64,000 bases of DNA, taken from positions 139,085,106 through 139,149,105 of the forward strand of contig NC_090447.1 in the NCBI RefSeq assembly GCF_031143425.1, given 5' to 3'. The DNA comes from Pleurodeles waltl. Lineage: Eukaryota > Chordata > Amphibia > Caudata > Salamandridae. Of this stretch, positions 58,277 through 64,000 are shown piece after piece. Both the position numbers and the translations under genes were made by a program. Under the pieces are notes generated by a model. The model ran no database searches. It was not told the origin of the DNA and saw only the letters and a program-made list of their open reading frames with translations. The stretch's first letter is position 1; each line of letters begins with the position of its first letter.

Positions 58277-59552
58277 AAAGGGTTCTGTGTCTTGCTTTGC
58301 TGTCCTCCACCATTTTCCTGGTGTTAGGGGGTCCATAGCGTGGTTTGAAAGCAGTTAGAAGTATGAAGCATCATGCCTCTCCTTTTAGAGTTTGGGCCCT
58401 GTCTCCAGTGGCTGTTGAACACTTTCCTTAAATAAGTTTTGCAGGGCCTGCAACAATGACTGTGTACATGTACCTTAGCAGTGCGTTGCTGCTATGTCCT
58501 TTTAAGAAGAATGGTGTAAGCACTGGTGTATGAGCTCTTGAAATTGTCCGATCTTTCTACAGACAACTTTGATAGTTGTTTACAGACTGTTCAGTATTTT
58601 ATTTGGGGAAAATACGTCTATGATTTTATTCCTGCATTGCATTTGGTCTCTCGGGTGTCATGCAAAAGCAGATATCTGGGTCGCCGTCATTGGGTACACC
58701 ACAGTAGCCTTGATAGAAAGTGTTGCTTCTTCTGCTATTCATATACAGAAATTGCAGTCAGTCACCAGTCTCGTGCACAGGTTAAGGAGATGGACTGCGA
58801 GCAAATTCAATCGTGTGCAATGAACGACTGTATCTGTTCAACGAGTTACACTAGTGTGGACATGCACGTAGTAGAGCAAGGCACTGATGTAGATGGGTGC
58901 ACTGATGGATCAGTGCAGTAACACATTTCAACAAGTGAGCGCTAAGTAGACAATTTTACAGCATCCCAGAAAAATACTAATTATACTTTTAAGAACATTT
59001 CCCTTTACTTCTCTTCACTCGTTAATACTTCTGAACAATTCAAATATTCCACAGAAAAATTAGGCAGGCTCACTTTGTAAACAAGGTACTTTGATAAATT
59101 TATAAATTTGGCATGATGCATGTTTTGTAAAAGTCCTGAAATCATGCCATTAGGCCCCATTTGTGGCAAAAAGTTACAATAAATGCACTGGAAGAGCAGA
59201 ACTCAAGCAGCTGTTCTACCGATCCCACAGCACTGAAAGATCTGATTGGCGGGCCGCAACTTCAACTGAAACGTTGTGAAAAAAAATAATAAATAAGTAT
59301 TGTACCACCAGTATAGGACACGAGGACCTTTTCGGCGTGTCCTGGAGACGTTATCAAAGGATGATGTAAAGGGACAGGGTAAGGACACCCTGATCTGCTA
59401 GCACTTATCGGGGGCCCAGAGGAACCACCTCCAGGGGGCAAAAAAATAAACAATCAACCCCAGCACAGCCCTCCCATTAGGTACTGCTGTGGTAACTGTA
59501 TCACAGTTCCTTGCAATCTTTACTGGGTCAAGCTTGCACGGTCTTGTGGTAC
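58277..59552. other. Unassigned stretch
   Basis: A 131-codon frame at 58526-58921 overlaps an 84-codon frame in another register. Neither shows a recognisable domain or splice-supported exon. Confidence 0.45.
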
Positions 59553-59555
59553 TAA

Positions 59556-60434
59556 GGCCCGTATTTATACTTTTTGACGCTAAACTGCGCTAACGCAGTT
59601 TAGCGTCAAAAAGTTTTGCGCCGGCTAACGCCATTCTGAAGCACCATGCGGGCGCCGTATTTATTGAATGGCGTTAGCAGACCGGCGCTGCCTGGTGTGC
59701 GTGGAAAAAAAACACGTACACCAGGCAGCGCCGGCGTTGGGGAAAATGGCGTTAGGGTGTCTTAAAATGGTGCAAGTCAGGTTGACGCCAAAAAATCGCC
59801 TCCACCCGATTTGCGCCATTTTTAACGACGCCCAGACGCCATTTACATGACTCCTGTCTTAGTAAAGACAGGAGTCATGCCCCCTTGCCCAATGACCATG
59901 CCCAGGGGACTTATGTCCCCTGGGCATGGTCATTGGGCATTGAGGCATGTAGGGGGGCACAAATCAGGCCCCCCTATGCCAAAAAAAAATATAAAAAAAA
60001 TAAAAAATTATACTTACCTGAACTTACCTGAATGTCCCTGGGATGGGTCCCTCCATCCTTGGGTGTCCTCCTGGGGTGGGCAAGGGTGGCAGGGGGGGGC
60101 CCTGGGGGCATGGGAGGGCAGCTGTGGGCTCATTTTGAGCCCACAGGTCCCTTAACGCCTGCCCTGATCCAGGCGCTAAAATCCGGCGCAAATGGGGGTT
60201 TTTTTGCCCCGCCCACTCCCGGGCGTGATTTTTGCCCGGGAGTATAAATACGACGCATTTGCGTCGCAGTCATTTTTTTAGACGGGAACACCTACCTTGC
60301 ATCTCGTTAACGCAAGGAAGGCGTTCACGCAAAAAAATGACGCTCTTTCCTCATACTTTGGCGTTAGTTTTGCGCCGAATTTGCGTCGAAAAAAACGACG
60401 CAAATTCGGCACAAACGGAGTATAAATATGCCCC
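59556..60434. mobile_element. Harbinger-like MITE, 923-bp family, copy 3 (879 bp)
   Basis: Ends GGCCCGTATTTATAC and GTATAAATATGCCCC. TAA flanks both sides (59553-59555 and 60435-60437). Same internal order as copies 1 and 2, with small deletions. Confidence 0.88.
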
Positions 60435-60514
60435 TAAGAATGTGAGTCTTGATCGAGTTACTGTGGGAGTAATGCAGGAAACAGCAGTACAATCAAAAAT
60501 ATATATATATATTC

Positions 60515-61930
60515 TTGTGAGGTGGGAGTTTGCAGTGTACTGGAGACCACGGGGGAGGTTGGGCATAGGCACCACAACCAACCCCAACCACACATGGCTG
60601 CAGGCCATGTGTGACAGGGGGTTGGGCTCTCTTGGGGTGCAGGGCCTAGATGTAGACCGTGCCCGATGGGGGATGGCTGCCGTGGGGGTATTGGGCATGC
60701 TGCAGCAAAATAGATAAGTAAACAAATATGAAAACATACAGGGTGGGGTTCACGGGGATGGACACTTCCAGGGGGTGGGTGTTCACAGGCAATTGACTGC
60801 TGTGGGCAGATGGCTGCGGGCCTAGCTGGAGGCCATATCCTAAACCCAAACCACCCCTCTTTGCATGGCTGAAAGCTGCGCATTAGTGTGTTGAGTGTGC
60901 ATAGGGTGTTGGTCACAGGGCCTAGCCACAGGCTACACCCTTGGTCAATTCCACACCACCCCTTTTGAATGTGGTTCAAGGCAGGGGGGTTGCCCACCTG
61001 CAGGGGTGTTGGGAGTGGTAGCTTGAAAAAATAAAAAATGCATTAATAAGAAAACTCGTAGGGTGGTGAGTTCATGGGAGTTGGGCCCTTTTGGTGGTTG
61101 ACTAGCCAGAAGGGGGATGGGCTTAAAGCCTGATCCATGGCAAACCCTATGGTGAACCCTATGGTGAACATGGCCAAAGGCCATGTGCTGTGAGGGTTGC
61201 ATGCCTATGGGGTTGGGTTGGGTATAAACAACTTGGCATAGGGTTTCATAGGGGTTGGTGGAGTAGGCCACCTACAAGGGGTTACCTGCACTTAACCCCC
61301 GCTGTGCCTAGCTGAAGGTTGCACTTGATGGGGTTTGGGCACCCACAGGATATTGTTCGCAGGGTCTGGCCAGAGGTCAGGGCCTCATGCCAACCCCATT
61401 TAACACATGGGTAAAGACTGTGCATGGCACAGTTACCCGACTGTGGAAGGATAGGCACAGTACTGGAAAATTTGTATTTGAAAAAATAAATAAATATGAA
61501 ATAAAATTTGGAGTGGCAGTCCACAGGAGTTCAGAGGCTTGCACAGGGTTGACTGGCCATGGGTTTTGAGCACAGGGTGTGGCTGCAGACCAGGCCCTAC
61601 AGCCAGCTTCATGCCTCACACAGTCAAAGGTTGTGGGCAACATGGAGTTGCCCACCTGTGTGGGTTGGGCACAGTAGAGCACAAAAAGAAGTAATAAAAA
61701 GTAGAAATATGAAATAACTTGGGATGGAGGTTCACACTTGTGGAGGTTGGCCACCATAAGGGTTTGGCACAGTGCCAGGCCGTAAGCCAGGCCCTGCTCT
61801 CAACCCCACACTACTGACAGCCAAAGAGCATGTATAGCAGTGGTTTTGCCAACCATGTGGGGTTGACTGCTATTTGGAGGGCAGGGCATGGTGTGTAGTG
61901 AAGGCCCTACATCCAATATCACCTTGAGCA
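60515..61930. repeat. G-rich tandem repeat, about 200-450-bp units
   Basis: Each unit has an A-rich ATAAA(T/A)AATATGAAA block (near 60710, 61025, 61480 and 61695), then a GGGTGG.GTTCAC block, a GGTTG.CTGGCCA block and a GGCC.GGCC(A/C)CAGGC block. Minus-strand frames across it are composition-driven. A single related unit is at about 43800-43940. Confidence 0.7.
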
Positions 61931-63265
61931 TGGGAAAACATAAATTCTGTCCTTAAGGGAATAAATGTGCCCAATGCCCTATTGCCTGCTGTAGTGGGCT
62001 ATACCAACAGTTAAAAATTGCATCCTTTGTTATGGGCCTCTGCTTTGCATCCTTTGTTATGGGCCTCTGCTTCTGACTCAGATCTATCATCCTACAGGAA
62101 GCCTTTAATGGATGCTCTAAATCTCTATAGCAGACAATAAAAAGTTATTAATAGTATGACAGAGACAGGTAATCTCCGAAAGTGGTTCCTATAGTGTTAA
62201 AACTTACTCCAGCAGAGGCCACCAGCATGTTGCAGTCTAAGTCCAGTTGTTACTTCTTGGCTAGGCACTCCAGGAAAAAGTTGTGTTTCTGCTTGTTGTG
62301 TGTGTCCCTGTAGCCACACAGGAGGTCTTCCAGTTTACCTTTGAAGCCTACTTCTCATTTTTGGGTACAAGTCAAATCAAGTTTAACCCCTCAGGTCTTC
62401 ACTACCAATCACAGACAACAGGTCCAATCCTTACCTGTTCTTCTTCAGGTTCTGATATTCTGTGAGCGAGATATCACTTTTGTAGGATTCAGTAGCCAGT
62501 GAGTGGGGCGATTCCTGAACACTCCCTAACCAATGATATAAAACTCCCAGGTGCATGCAAGCCTTCCTACCTTTGCACCACATCTTGCCCGCACTATGCT
62601 GGGTAGAATCCATCTGAGGAGCACCCTTCTATCCTTGGGAATGTTGAGGAACATAAGCAGTCCCTTCCTCTTCAATCCTACTAAGATGATTCTGGGACTA
62701 GCTCTGGCTCCTCCTGGACTAGTGCAAACTGGGGACACTATTACAAATACCATGAATGGGCAGGCCTCACCCTGGCACATTTCAAGTTAATGAAGTCCAT
62801 GAACCCTTCCTAACTTTCCTTCCTGACTGAGAAGAGTCACACACAATACCCAGGTCCTCCTGCTTAAAGGCCTAAGTCAATGCTTCTGCTCTGGGAACTG
62901 TGTTCAAACCTCATCAAAGGGCAGCACTGACAGAGGCTGGCTGCTAACAGAATAATACTTCTTCCTATTGTCTATTGGAGGTTGAGGCAGGCAAAATCCA
63001 ACTTTGTAAAAGTTATTTTTCCTAAATATTTATAGAAAATCTTACTTTGCCAGTAAAATTGTTTTTTATTAAATGTTAAAAATAGTGCTTGAGTCCTTCC
63101 TGTAAGTTATCCCAAACGTGAATTAGCAAAAATAGTATTTTATTCTGAATTTTGATTTTTTCTCATAGGACACCCACAGCCCTTCATAGTGAAAATAGCT
63201 TTTGGGGACTAGTCACTGTAGGTACATGCTAACAATAAATTCTTGCAGGTACCACTTTTAAATAC
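61931..63265. other. Unassigned stretch
   Basis: Contains a 27-bp perfect tandem duplication at 62019-62072. CCTTCCTAACTTTCCTTCC-like segments near 62800 hint at an old LTR fragment, but no ends were found. Confidence 0.4.
62019..62072. repeat. Perfect 27-bp tandem duplication
   Basis: The block beginning TGCATCCTTTGTTATGGG occurs at 62019-62045 and again, unchanged, at 62046-62072. Confidence 0.95.
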
Positions 63266-63268
63266 TAA

Positions 63269-63941
63269 GGGGCATATTTATACTTTTTGGTGCAAAACTG
63301 CACTAATGCAGTTTTGCATCAAAAAGTTTTGCACCAACTTGCACTATGGAATGGTGCAAGCCGGCGCAAAGGGTATGCTAGCGCAAAAAAGAATGATGTT
63401 AGCTGATTGGGGGTGGCGGTATGGGAGAAGGGGGTTTTGCACCAAAAAATGATGTTAGGCAGGTTAGAGTAAAAAAATAACTCCAACCAGTCTACCGTCA
63501 TTTTCTGATGCAAAACCATGCATACCACGTAATTCCTGTCTTAAAAAAAGACAGGAGTCATGCCCACCACCCCAATGGCCAGCACAGGGGACCAGGGTCC
63601 CCTGGGCATGGCCATTACTCCCAGTGCATTGTAGCGGGCCGATTTCTGGCCCCCAATGGCAATTAAAAAAACAAAAATACTTACCTGTACTTACCTATAC
63701 TTACCTGGGATGGGGTCTCCCATCCTCTGCTGTCCCTCTAGTGGGGGTGGGGGTGTTCCAAGGGCGTGGGGAGGGCACCTGTGGGCTTATTCCATGGTGT
63801 TCCACCATGGAAATAGGTCCACAGGTCCCCTAACGCTTGCCCTGACCCAGAAGTTAAATAATGGCGCAAAGCAAGCTTTGCACCATTATTTGTCCCCTTC
63901 TCCACTGTGCGTAATTTTAGCACAGGGGATAAATATGGCAC
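63269..63941. mobile_element. Harbinger-like MITE, diverged copy 4
   Basis: Left end GGGGCATATTTATAC preceded by TAA, then the subterminal palindrome with TGCAAAACTGCACTAATGCAG. Right end ATAAATATGGCAC followed by TAA (63942-63944). Three CTTACCT repeats at 63679-63710. Shorter than copies 1-3. Confidence 0.65.
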
Positions 63942-63944
63942 TAA

Positions 63945-64000
63945 GGCCCTGATTTATACTTTTTGGTGCAAAACTGCACTAACGCACTTTTGCACCAAAA
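63945..64000. mobile_element. Left end of another MITE, cut by the window edge
   Basis: GGCCCTGATTTATACTTTTT followed by the GGTGCAAAACTGCACTAACGCA palindrome. It abuts the previous copy and shares its TAA. Confidence 0.7.

Noticed and set aside
58526..58921. 131-codon frame with several Cys
   Set aside because: Two overlapping registers are open to similar lengths and neither has a motif; likely chance.

Overview
This is vertebrate nuclear DNA dominated by transposable elements, with no intact gene. Three things point to a salamander, probably a salamandrid newt such as Pleurodeles: a nearly complete DIRS (tyrosine-recombinase) retrotransposon, many 3-bp-TSD MITEs with GGCCC(A/T)TATTTATAC-type ends, and very long host-gene-poor stretches. 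The species is inference; the repeats themselves are visible in the sequence.

Layout. 2-2687: long LTR-like repeat, copy 1. 2860-3240: CATC-rich simple repeat. 3464-5948 (minus): a broken Myb/SANT-like gene with visible splice sites, split by a hAT-like MITE. 6.7-7.9 kb: remnant of an L1-type ORF1, interrupted by a 923-bp MITE (7890-8812). 9436-11942 (minus): LTR-like copy 3. 12019-14820: LTR-like copy 2, a solo LTR flanked by AAGGG on both sides. 16-26 kb: small MITEs, LINE fragments (a C-terminal tail at 18.6 kb and an RTE-type endonuclease at 20.9-21.3 kb), a perfect 42-bp-arm hairpin at 21543-21631, a likely host exon at 22456-22517, and a hAT MITE at 23478-24047.

26025-31535 is the centrepiece: a 5.5-kb DIRS element with inverted terminal repeats, an internal complementary region that records the joined ends of a circular intermediate, and overlapping gag, RT/RNase H/methyltransferase-like and tyrosine recombinase frames. 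Its ends are almost undiverged, but all three frames carry damage: a shift in a C tract, a TGA in RNase H, and Asn where the catalytic Tyr is expected.

34257-34906 is a hAT-like MITE with an 8-bp TSD. 36.3-38.1 kb is a tandem array carrying a 951-bp MITE. 38.7-43.2 kb is a large fold-back block centred near 41.6 kb, with a second half-copy at 44.3-46.4 kb; minisatellites and a tRNA-like sequence lie in and around it. 48.1-49.45 kb holds L1 ORF2 and Penelope-type fragments on the minus strand. 52.85-54.3 kb is a four-unit tandem array in which a 154-bp MITE sits beside its own empty sites. 56.7-60.4 kb and 63.27-64 kb hold more MITEs of the same superfamily, and 60.5-61.9 kb is a G-rich tandem repeat.

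The only candidate host coding sequence is the 62-bp exon, so most of the window may be one or more introns of a very large gene.
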